DNA of 64,000 nt from CAWHPS01 sp963831235. Its GTDB lineage: Bacteria; Fibrobacterota; OXYB2-FULL-49-7; JAEUSG01. The DNA is taken from NCBI GenBank assembly GCA_963831235.1, contig CAWHPS010000033.1:340841-404840 (forward strand), given 5' to 3'. Numbering within the stretch: the first letter of the stretch is position 1; every line of letters begins with the position of its first letter. The notes below the pieces were generated by a model. That model made no database searches, had not been told where the DNA came from, and worked only from the letters and a program-made list of their open reading frames with translations. The position numbers were made by a program, and so were the translations under genes. Below are positions 51,161-58,995 of this stretch, in pieces.

Positions 51161-53206
51161 TTATTCTAATTTATCCAGTTTTTCCCAGTTCTCATGATAA
51201 TTATACAAATCTCGCGCCACCATAAGCCACACCACAAGCTTCCTTCCCGCAATACCTGCTTTGCCCATACGCTTTATCTTTTGCGTAATCGTGGGCCCGC
51301 CGCCGTAGCTTACAAGGGTATAAAGTGGCACGCCGAGTTCTTTTGCAACATGGGCTGATACTCCGGCATGACGGCAGTCCGTAAGCTCATACATGCCGAG
51401 AAAGCTGTCCCCGAGAAACAGTATAGGACTGTTTTTATCGCTATCGTAAAGCTTGTTCTCTGGCCCGACAACCATGGCACCTTTCAAATTCTCTGGTTTG
51501 TATTTTGTCTGAGCGCTTATTGCAAGACGCGATACAATGTCCCCTGTCTTCGAGAACGTTGTATCTCTGACCGTAAAAACTGTTTTCGGCAAACCAGAAT
51601 ACCAGCCATATTTCTTGATACGATCCGCAATTGCCTTTGCCGCAACCTCAAGACCCCTGTCTGCCCAATGAGTGTCCTGGTGCTGATAAACCGTTTCACA
51701 GCCCTTGCAGGGTTTCGCCTTTTCAGCAAGGATAGGGGTGTATAAATCAACAACATCAACACCCGCGTCTGAAAGGTCTTTTAAAAATTTCCTGCTGTAT
51801 GGGTTTACAATATTCCCTTTACCATTTGGTAATGAAACACCGGTCTCTTCAGGATATATTTCGGGTTTTACAGGCGCTGGAATGAATATAAAATCAACAC
51901 CCATTGATTTCATGAGATTGTTCATGGCAATGATGACCGGCAGAGGATTTTTACCTTCCGGTTGTTTGCCCAAATCGCCGCCAACAATGTAATTGTAAGA
52001 ATTCCTGAAGAAAAGAAAATCATTTTTACCCTCAAAACCTTTTATATCAATCGGCGTTGAGGTCAGAATTTTATTCAAACCACCATAAAAAGGTTTGAAG
52101 GGAGCTGCCCAGGCTTCATAGGAATTGCCGTTCTGTTCAAGCTCTTTTTTGAACAATGAGAGGTTCGCGGCAATGGATATTGCTGTTGAAGGATCCTGGC
52201 CTGCTTTTGAATTCAAAACCGATGTGCCTGGTTTTTCAACTGCAACATTTTCCTGCTGCATGCCTTCTACCAGAATCAGCTGGTATAGCGGATACCCGAA
52301 AGGCTTGCCTTTAATGACAATCAGCGGATTGTCGAATGACAAGCCATTGAGTTCCTTGACTATTTCGGGTTCGACATATTTATCAGGCCATTTATTGCCT
52401 TCATACTTATAGTTATCCGTATTATATGTTGGATACCAGAATGATGCAAGCTCATTTGACCAGGTTATGATCTCATCCTTTGAAAGGACTTTTTTGACAT
52501 ATTTATCTGATATTTCAGTCAGCATTTCGGGGTTTAGAAAATCCGGATTTATTTTCCCGTATATTTCCGGGAACCCGTCTTTGTCTTCATCATCAACCGT
52601 TTTTAAAAATTTAATCCAGGGTTTGAATTCAATCTTAACCCACATCCCTGTTACAGAACCATTCTTATGCTCCAGGTATAAATCACACGGTTCCTGCGCG
52701 GGCTTGCATAGCTCATCGTTCTCCCATCGTTCTTCTGTAACACCGTTCATCATTTCAACAAGCTTCTGAGACTTTTCAAAGTTCCACTTGAGAAGATATT
52801 CCTTTAGAGCGCCATAAGCCATTGGTGACATGCGTTCCGTTTCAGTAAGAGGGGCTTTGGAAAGACGATCGACAATCGATGTGGGCAAAAGGGTATTGTT
52901 GAAAGACAAATCCTTTAAGGCCTTTTTTCCAGCAGGGGCTTTTATTTCGCATGAAGTGGAATCGCTTATCATAACATTTGCAGCATAGGCTGCATAGTCA
53001 AGGTTGGCACGTGTAGGGATTGTGACTTTTCTAATTAGAACTTTTGATTTTATACGGTCGTAGTTTTTGTTAACAAGACTTACAGAAGGAGTTGTTGCAG
53101 AAAAGCCATTGGTGCAAATCAAAATAAAATTAAAAAGGCAAATCTTTAAGAAATGTTTTCGTAATTTACAAAAAAACAACCCTTTAATCATTTTCTTTTG
53201 TTCCAT
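51161..53206 (-). CDS. AlgX/AlgJ-like SGNH-type O-acetyltransferase
   Basis: A 681-residue exported protein of the AlgX/AlgJ (DHHW) superfamily that transfers acetyl groups to exported polysaccharide. A signal segment (about 14-37) precedes a ~350-residue N-terminal region of unknown fold, then the SGNH domain. Its signatures are FLFFRNSYNYIVGGD, FIFIPAPVKPEIYPE, HQDTHWADRG with the Asp-x-His pair near 511-513, and LGDSFLGMYE with the nucleophile Ser near 601. The N-terminal extension is longer than in AlgJ (about 390 residues in Pseudomonas) and contains DDEDKDGFPEIYG, a Ca-loop-like cluster. It is downstream of AlgI- and AlgJ-like genes, from which a four-hairpin repeat and two tailed surface-protein genes separate it. 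Confidence 0.85.
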   Translation of the reverse strand: MEQKKMIKGLFFCKLRKHFLKICLFNFILICTNGFSATTPSVSLVNKNYDRIKSKVLIRKVTIPTRANLDYAAYAANVMISDSTSCEIKAPAGKKALKDLSFNNTLLPTSIVDRLSKAPLTETERMSPMAYGALKEYLLKWNFEKSQKLVEMMNGVTEERWENDELCKPAQEPCDLYLEHKNGSVTGMWVKIEFKPWIKFLKTVDDEDKDGFPEIYGKINPDFLNPEMLTEISDKYVKKVLSKDEIITWSNELASFWYPTYNTDNYKYEGNKWPDKYVEPEIVKELNGLSFDNPLIVIKGKPFGYPLYQLILVEGMQQENVAVEKPGTSVLNSKAGQDPSTAISIAANLSLFKKELEQNGNSYEAWAAPFKPFYGGLNKILTSTPIDIKGFEGKNDFLFFRNSYNYIVGGDLGKQPEGKNPLPVIIAMNNLMKSMGVDFIFIPAPVKPEIYPEETGVSLPNGKGNIVNPYSRKFLKDLSDAGVDVVDLYTPILAEKAKPCKGCETVYQHQDTHWADRGLEVAAKAIADRIKKYGWYSGLPKTVFTVRDTTFSKTGDIVSRLAISAQTKYKPENLKGAMVVGPENKLYDSDKNSPILFLGDSFLGMYELTDCRHAGVSAHVAKELGVPLYTLVSYGGGPTITQKIKRMGKAGIAGRKLVVWLMVARDLYNYHENWEKLDKLE

Positions 53207-53223
53207 GTTTTTCTTTGCCTCAT

Positions 53224-53409
53224 TTTGTCCGGCGGCGCAGAGGCCGCCGGCTAATCAATTACATTTTTGTTTATTAAGGTGCGAGGCCAGAGACGGCCTC
53301 GCATTTCGCTACAATTGTCTGCCAGATTTCTACCGAGCCGTCTCTGGCTCGGTATTATAAGTGAACACACTATCGTGACCAGCCGACGGCCTCTGTGCCG
53401 CCGGACAAA
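53224..53409. repeat. Four-hairpin repeat element, copy C3 (different stem sequences)
   Basis: A 186-bp element with 29-bp terminal inverted repeats (53224-53252 and 53381-53409, two mismatches). Four 22-nt hairpins: 53229-53250 (CCGGCGGC, loop GCAGAG), 53281-53302 (GCGAGGCC, loop AGAGAC), 53332-53353 (ACCGAGCC, loop GTCTCT), 53383-53404 (CCGACGGC, loop CTCTGT, one stem mismatch). Spacers are 30, 29 and 29 bases. Relative to C1 and C2 the outer stem is changed on both strands, and stem pairs in hairpins two and three also change together. It fills the gap between the AlgX-like gene and the tailed surface protein. Confidence 0.88.
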
Positions 53410-53450
53410 TTAAAGGAAGGACAAAAGGATTATTGCTAAAATGTTTAGTC

Positions 53451-54185
53451 CTACCTTGCAAAAACCCAATTGACAACAGAAGTCTCACCTTTTACAGACT
53501 GGACAGATATTTTATAAACCCCTGCTGCAATTCCCGTCTTTAAATTTGATTTAATGTCTATCTTTAAATTGGCATTCCCGTTGAATGATGCCACCGTACG
53601 ACCCATTATATCAACCACTTTAACCAATTCAACAGGTCTGCTTGAAAATAATACATTATCTTCTATTCTGACATTAAAACCCGTTTGAAAGGCAGGTTGA
53701 ATTTTACCCTCAATCCTATCAGGTGACTTTGGCACTATCGCAAAAACACCAGAATTATATTTTTTGGGATCTTTATTATACAAATCATCAAGCTGCAATA
53801 CAACGTGTTCGGATACCATATATATTTTAGAAATACGGCCAGATCTATTTACTGTAAGTGTTTCTGGGATTACCCAGGCTTTGTCCTTGAAATCAGGATC
53901 CGTTGGTTTGTAATAATAGTTTGTATCAATATACTGAAATCCAAAAGTCTTTCCACTATCCACAGATATTTTTATATCATAGTCGCTGAAACTGGCATCA
54001 GCAAGAAACTGGATGTGAATTGTATCCCCGACCTTGAAAATCTCATCTCCACTTGGTTCTAAAACCTTTGCATGGTCACCTTCAGGAATCTGGCTGTGGG
54101 TAAAACTGAAAGATAAAAGAACAGCCAGAATTAAGAATACATTTTTGATTTTAAAACTATTGTTTTGGGTTTTTGAAATATGCAT
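53451..54185 (-). CDS. Secreted surface protein with type IX-like C-terminal tail, paralogue B
   Basis: A 244-residue secreted protein. Signal (VFLILAVLLSFSFTHSQ) is followed by a Kre9/KNH-like beta-sandwich start (VLEPSGDEIFKVGDTIHIQF, ISVDSGKTFG) and a C-terminal tail with VKVVDIMGRTVASFNGN, LKTGIAAGVYKISVQS and the end VVNWVFAR. That tail resembles the type A sorting domain of type IX-secreted proteins. It is a close paralogue of the gene immediately upstream, nearly identical in the last ~45 residues, showing recent duplication or gene conversion. ATG follows AAAGGAGAG, also shared. It lies within the acetylation locus and could be the modified or carrier protein (inference). Confidence 0.78.
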   Translation of the reverse strand: MHISKTQNNSFKIKNVFLILAVLLSFSFTHSQIPEGDHAKVLEPSGDEIFKVGDTIHIQFLADASFSDYDIKISVDSGKTFGFQYIDTNYYYKPTDPDFKDKAWVIPETLTVNRSGRISKIYMVSEHVVLQLDDLYNKDPKKYNSGVFAIVPKSPDRIEGKIQPAFQTGFNVRIEDNVLFSSRPVELVKVVDIMGRTVASFNGNANLKIDIKSNLKTGIAAGVYKISVQSVKGETSVVNWVFAR

Positions 54186-54240
54186 GTTTCTCTCCTTTGT
54201 GTTAATTATTCCTTAACTCTTACTAAATAAAAAGTCCGTT

Positions 54241-54999
54241 TTACCTTACAAAAGCCCAGTTGACAACAGAAGTTTCACCTTTTACAGACTGGACTGATAT
54301 TTTATAAGCTCCTGCTGCAATTCCAGACTTTAGATTTGATTTAAGATCTATCTTTAAACAATCATTACCGCCAAATGATGCAACAGTACGGCCCATTATG
54401 TCAACCACTCTCACTATTGCAACAGGACTTGTTGAAAACAGTACATTGTCTTTTATCATGACATTAAAATGAGCTTGAAGATAAGGTTGTATTTTATTCT
54501 CAATCCTCGTAGTATCATTTGGTATTATGGAAAACACGCCTGAATTATATGTATAGCCCTGGTTCAATGAATTATAAACATCATTCAGCTGCAAAACAAC
54601 CTGGTCTGATACCATATATAATTTTTTAATACGTAGTCGTGAATCCAAATATTCAAGAGTATCCGGAATAACCCAGGGAATATTTTTAAAATCCGGATCC
54701 GATGGTTGATAGTATATGTTGGTATCGTTAGGAGCGATAATATGTTGTATATAATTCTGGCCGAATGTTTTGCCACTGTCAATTGAGACCTTTATTGCAT
54801 ATCCGCCGCTTTTACCAACCGTATTATCAGCAAGGAATTTGAAACGAAGAGTATCCCCTACCTTATAGATTTCCCCTCCTGATGGTATTAAAACCTTGGC
54901 ATGTTTCCCGGCATCGATTGTATCGGTCTGAGCAGAGACAAAACAGAAAAATACAAAAATAGCAAGGATGGAAAAGATGTTTCTTGTTTGAATAATCAT
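54241..54999 (-). CDS. Secreted surface protein with type IX-like C-terminal tail, paralogue A
   Basis: A 252-residue paralogue of the next gene downstream, with the same plan: signal (FSILAIFVFFCFVSAQ), KVLIPSGGEIYKVGDTLRFKF, KVSIDSGKTFGQNY, and tail VRVVDIMGRTVASFGGN, LKSGIAAGAYKISVQS ending VVNWAFVR. The KNH-like start is typical of surface adhesin modules. ATG follows AAAGGAGAG. It follows the AlgJ-like gene by 68 bases on the same strand, so the pair is likely made together with the acetylation enzymes. Confidence 0.78.
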   Translation of the reverse strand: MIIQTRNIFSILAIFVFFCFVSAQTDTIDAGKHAKVLIPSGGEIYKVGDTLRFKFLADNTVGKSGGYAIKVSIDSGKTFGQNYIQHIIAPNDTNIYYQPSDPDFKNIPWVIPDTLEYLDSRLRIKKLYMVSDQVVLQLNDVYNSLNQGYTYNSGVFSIIPNDTTRIENKIQPYLQAHFNVMIKDNVLFSTSPVAIVRVVDIMGRTVASFGGNDCLKIDLKSNLKSGIAAGAYKISVQSVKGETSVVNWAFVR

Positions 55000-55067
55000 G
55001 TTTCTCTCCTTTGGGGTTTAGTTCAACTATTAATATATAAATATACAAATAATATAAAAAAACACAG

Positions 55068-56825
55068 CTATTGTCCATCACTTTCAGTATTCTGCGTATT
55101 TTGGGCTAACGATACATTCCGCCAGCCTTTGTCTCCAAAGCGCAGGTCACGTTCGACAATTTCCCAGACAACAACCTTCTTGCCTTTAAGCACGTTTATC
55201 TTCCTTGCGAGGGTTTCACGGACAAGGGTGGATGCGCCGCCATCATTGACAATGGACGCAACCGGCTGGGAAAGTTCAACAGCAAGGTGCGATATCCATC
55301 CGGCTGACCGCGGTTCATCGGTTTGATATATGCGGGAATAGCTGTCGCCAATCACAAGCACCTGGGAATTCCGGTAATCGTCCTTGTAAAGACTCCGCTC
55401 GGTTTCAACATTATTTGCATCACGGTTTATTTTGTAAACCTGATAGCATTTCACGGCTTCCGGCGGAAAAGAGAGCATCAGATCTCGTATTGTAAGAGAA
55501 TTGAGTTTGGTCATTTCAGAGATATCGCCGTTTCTGTGGATTGTAATTGTGTCAATTTCAAATTCCGTAATGCCGGGAACATACCATGGATATTTTTTGA
55601 TACGCTCTCCTACCACCCTCGCTGCCGTACGAACCGCGCGGGTCCTGAAATGCGTGTCAGTACGCATATATAGGGAATCCCCTGCGTCAACATCGTTTTT
55701 CCGTTCTTCTGAAAAAGCGCTGTATAAATCAACTGTTTCAACACCGGCCCGTTTCAGTTCATCAATCATTCGCACGGAATGGCTTATTTTTCCGGACATA
55801 TCAGGGTTCATATCAGGGGCGAGCATTTCAGGATAGATTGATGGTTTGGCAGGCATAATAATGACAATAAGATCGGTTCCTCTGTCTTTAAGCACCTGCT
55901 GGAACGCTTTAATCGAATCAACAATGGCATCTTTAATCGGAACATCGTTTGCGTCAACCTCTATGGAACGTTCATCATTTACATAGGGCCTTATAAGATA
56001 TTCAACATCCGGTTTGTAGAAAAGCCAGCCGTTTCTTCCCTGAACTCCTTTGTCGCCAAGATAACCGAACAGCGCGTAATAAGCCAGCAGATATTTGGGT
56101 CTTACGGCAATTGTGAAAAGAGAAGTGTTCTCCATCTCTTTTTCATACGGCCTTAAATAGGACGCACCTACCATATTGCGACGCAGGGCTGTGAGAGTAA
56201 GATTTGCATATCCCGAAAGTCCTTTTGTATTCATTCTTTCACTGGTTAGAAGGGCTGTTTCTTCAATAATAACCTTTAATTTACTAATAAAACCGTATGG
56301 GGGGGCCTCATTTTCAATGTCAGCTAAAAGGGAATTCAGGTTTGCTTCAATTTTGACAAGACTTTTGTAATAAGGTTTGATCGTATCATCAACAATATAA
56401 GGGTTATTGGCACCTTTTATATGTCTGTTATAATCAAGAATATTTTTCTTGAGCAGGCGAATTTTGACTTGAGCGTCATTGCTGTAATCAGCTGCGCTGC
56501 GTTTGCGTAGTTTTGCGAAAAGAAGCATTTCGTTGATTTTTGAATCAATTTTATCTGTTATTTCAGTGCTCATTGTGTCAAAAGGGGCCGGTACTTTTGA
56601 AATCTCCATTGATATGGAATCAACTGCCACCTTGAGTTCATTAATGGTGGCGGTCTCAACGTTTGCTCTCCTCGCAGGGGTTAAAAAAAGATCTTCAAGC
56701 AAATCAAGTATCTGGATATGGTGCTCTTTATTGTGGATAAACTCGTAAGTGGTCTGAACAACCGGCACAATATAAATAATGAAAAGAAAGATTCCTGTGA
56801 AGAGTATCATTTGTTTGCGTGTCAT
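55068..56825 (-). CDS. AlgJ-like membrane-anchored O-acetyltransferase
   Basis: A 585-residue protein with an N-terminal membrane helix (about 5-24) and a helical periplasmic region of about 200 residues. The AlgJ/AlgX SGNH-type domain follows: WLFYKPDVEYLI, LIVIIMPAKPSIYPE, YMRTDTHFRTR (Asp-x-His near 390-392), VLVIGDSYSRIYQ (Ser near 495). Residue numbers count from the ATG at 56825, chosen because AGGA lies 7 bases before it, whereas the ATG at 56831 is too close. It begins 15 bases after the AlgI-like gene, the standard MBOAT-acetyltransferase pairing: AlgI passes acetyl across the membrane and this enzyme places it on a sugar polymer or glycoprotein. Confidence 0.87.
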   Translation of the reverse strand: MTRKQMILFTGIFLFIIYIVPVVQTTYEFIHNKEHHIQILDLLEDLFLTPARRANVETATINELKVAVDSISMEISKVPAPFDTMSTEITDKIDSKINEMLLFAKLRKRSAADYSNDAQVKIRLLKKNILDYNRHIKGANNPYIVDDTIKPYYKSLVKIEANLNSLLADIENEAPPYGFISKLKVIIEETALLTSERMNTKGLSGYANLTLTALRRNMVGASYLRPYEKEMENTSLFTIAVRPKYLLAYYALFGYLGDKGVQGRNGWLFYKPDVEYLIRPYVNDERSIEVDANDVPIKDAIVDSIKAFQQVLKDRGTDLIVIIMPAKPSIYPEMLAPDMNPDMSGKISHSVRMIDELKRAGVETVDLYSAFSEERKNDVDAGDSLYMRTDTHFRTRAVRTAARVVGERIKKYPWYVPGITEFEIDTITIHRNGDISEMTKLNSLTIRDLMLSFPPEAVKCYQVYKINRDANNVETERSLYKDDYRNSQVLVIGDSYSRIYQTDEPRSAGWISHLAVELSQPVASIVNDGGASTLVRETLARKINVLKGKKVVVWEIVERDLRFGDKGWRNVSLAQNTQNTESDGQ

Positions 56826-56840
56826 GGCCATTTCCTTATC

Positions 56841-58268
56841 TTAGAATTGGAAATAAAGGAACGGGTTATATGTCTGTGTGAACATTGCAAAAACAGCAAG
56901 CGCAAAAACCACAAGTGTTATCGCCATCTTGACAGGTGTCATACCCTTTTCAACCCAGTCGTGCGCCTGGATGGAAATGTAGGCAAATACCGCGCACACT
57001 GCAAGCTCAACTCCATGTTTGGCTGTTAGAAGTTCCGCCCGCAAAAGAGGCGAAGCCGCTCCGGTATGGTTGAACCCAACCATGGATGACCAATAATTAA
57101 GTCCCTGTTTGATGGAAGGCGAACGGAAGATTGTCCAGGAGAACATGACAATAACATTGTTGAAAAGTACCTGTGCCCAGACCGGCGCATCACCAAGAAG
57201 GCTCTTTTTACCTCGGAGCCGTTCAAGGATCATGAATGCAGCCTGGTAAAGACCCCAAACAATGAACGTAATCTTGGCGCCATGCCACAAGCCTGACAGG
57301 AAATAACAGAGGATAAGGTTGAAATACATTCTCTGGAGTGTTACACGATTGCCCCCAAGCGGAAAATAGAGATAATCGCGGATGAAATTGGTGAGTGAAA
57401 TATGCCACCGCTTCCAGAATTCATTTAAATTTGTTGCGTGGTATGGGGCATTGAAGTTCTTAAGAAACTCTATACCTATCATGCGCGCAAGACCGACTGC
57501 CATGTCGGAATAACCGCAGAAATCAAAATATATCTGGAAGTGATAGCCTAATGTTCCTATCCATGCGGAAACAACATCAGGATTATCGGCCCGGAACACA
57601 GTATCGGCAATCTGGCCCGCTGTATTGGCAAGAAGAATCTTCTTTGCGAACCCGAGCATGAAGATTGACATCCCGCTTGTGAACTTTGTGAGAGTATGAT
57701 CCCGTTTAGCGAGCATTCCGGAAACGCTGCTGTAGCGGATAACAGGGCCTGCTATCAAGTGAGGGAAAAGAGCGATAAAGCAGGTGAATGAAGGAAAGTT
57801 GGGTGCCGGTTTGGCATCGCCGCGGTATAGGTCGATTGTATAGCTTAAGGCAACGAAGGTGTAGAACGATATGCCCGCAGGAAGAACAACATTCCATAAG
57901 CCGAAATAACTTGTACCTGTCCCGAATACGCTGTTAAGTTTATCAACAGCCTGAAGCATGAGCGGCGTATATTTAAAGAAGGCGAGAAGGCTCATGTCGC
58001 CTATAATTGCAGTAAGCAGGGCCGCTTTCCTTTTCCACTGAGCCATGCCTGGAGTTGTTATGACCTTTCCACAGACATAATCCCATATTGTTGATGCGAG
58101 CATGGGAATTATATACCAGGGCACAAGCCAGCCGTAAAAAATATAACTTGAAACCGTTATCCACGAATTGCGTACATAAAAATTCTTCCAGGTAAACGGC
58201 AGGATGTAATAAATAACCAGGAAGATTGGAAGAAAATAAAACAGAAATATATGTGAAGAAAAAACCAT
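56841..58268 (-). CDS. AlgI-like MBOAT O-acyltransferase
   Basis: A 475-residue polytopic membrane protein of the MBOAT family, closest to AlgI/DltB. It carries acetyl groups from the cytoplasm to the periplasmic transferase. Visible signatures are FYGWLVPWY, LPAGISFYTFVALSYTID, FDFCGYSDMAVGLARMIG, NEFWKRWHISLTNFIRDYLY (His289) and FLSGLWHGAKITFIVWGLY with the catalytic-type His329. Length is typical for AlgI (about 520). ATG follows GGAGG. It is preceded by a small exported protein gene (58 bases) and followed by the AlgJ-like gene. No alginate synthesis genes are nearby, so the acceptor is probably another polymer. Confidence 0.93.
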   Translation of the reverse strand: MVFSSHIFLFYFLPIFLVIYYILPFTWKNFYVRNSWITVSSYIFYGWLVPWYIIPMLASTIWDYVCGKVITTPGMAQWKRKAALLTAIIGDMSLLAFFKYTPLMLQAVDKLNSVFGTGTSYFGLWNVVLPAGISFYTFVALSYTIDLYRGDAKPAPNFPSFTCFIALFPHLIAGPVIRYSSVSGMLAKRDHTLTKFTSGMSIFMLGFAKKILLANTAGQIADTVFRADNPDVVSAWIGTLGYHFQIYFDFCGYSDMAVGLARMIGIEFLKNFNAPYHATNLNEFWKRWHISLTNFIRDYLYFPLGGNRVTLQRMYFNLILCYFLSGLWHGAKITFIVWGLYQAAFMILERLRGKKSLLGDAPVWAQVLFNNVIVMFSWTIFRSPSIKQGLNYWSSMVGFNHTGAASPLLRAELLTAKHGVELAVCAVFAYISIQAHDWVEKGMTPVKMAITLVVFALAVFAMFTQTYNPFLYFQF

Positions 58269-58326
58269 GGCGATTCGCCTCCTATACGATTTGTCCCATG
58301 AAGATGTTAAACATGATACTGTTCAT

Positions 58327-58809
58327 TTATTTTACCAGATCAGCCTTAATGGCATAGTATTTCACAAGTTCGGAATCAAAATATTCGTCCTGGACAGCAT
58401 CGTTCCATACAAGGGAGATGGGCTCAATAAGGGTGAGCTTATGAACCGCGCCTTCCTCGAATTTTGAAATGTTGCCGGATGCAAATTTAGCCATTTTATC
58501 TTTAATCTGCGAGCGTGCGATTAAAGGATTATAATGGCCCACAAGGATGTCTTTTTCCTTATAAGAACCTTTTATGACTTTTACAATGCGGTATTTCATT
58601 ATGTAAACATAATTGTAAAGATCATTTGGTGCGAGGGTGCCTGGAATTTCGACAAGCCTGGCCTCAACTTCCATAGTATCAACCTTGGGCACGGCTTTTT
58701 TAACTTCCTGCTTTGTTGAAGGCTTTGCCTTGGATGCGGGTTCGGACGCGCATAAGACATTGAATGAGAATCCGGCGATAATTAAAATGCTGATAAATAC
58801 AAACTTCAT
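58327..58809 (-). CDS. Small exported protein of the acetylation locus
   Basis: A 160-residue exported protein with signal FVFISILIIAGFSFNVLCAS and a Lys/Pro-rich linker (KAKPSTKQEVKKAVPK). A compact beta-rich domain (VEARLVEIPGTLAPNDLYNY, RIVKVIKGSYKEKDILVGH) looks like an OB-type fold. It starts the AlgI-AlgJ group at a GGAGG site. I do not know a function; its place suggests a periplasmic helper of acetylation. Confidence 0.75.
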   Translation of the reverse strand: MKFVFISILIIAGFSFNVLCASEPASKAKPSTKQEVKKAVPKVDTMEVEARLVEIPGTLAPNDLYNYVYIMKYRIVKVIKGSYKEKDILVGHYNPLIARSQIKDKMAKFASGNISKFEEGAVHKLTLIEPISLVWNDAVQDEYFDSELVKYYAIKADLVK

Positions 58810-58926
58810 GAAGCCTCCGTTGATAATTTATTGAAAGTGAAAAGATTAACCGAATAAAATTATACGGTTAATACGAATAAATAAATATTTGGACAATCCA
58901 TACGCAACAGCTTTTCATAAAATCAT

Positions 58927-58960
58927 GCACTTCCCTTTTCCACTTGAAAAAGGGAAGTGC
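58927..58960 (-). terminator. Strong hairpin after the DUF3160 gene
   Basis: A stem of about 15 bp, GCACTTCCCTTTTC with GAAAAAGGGAAGTGC, and a short loop, 36 bases beyond the DUF3160 stop on the minus strand. There is no clear T-run after it, so it may be an attenuator, processing site or a short relative of the GC repeats rather than an intrinsic terminator. Confidence 0.5.
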
Positions 58961-58995
58961 TTTAAAGAAAAACCATGGGGAAACCGAAGAAATCG

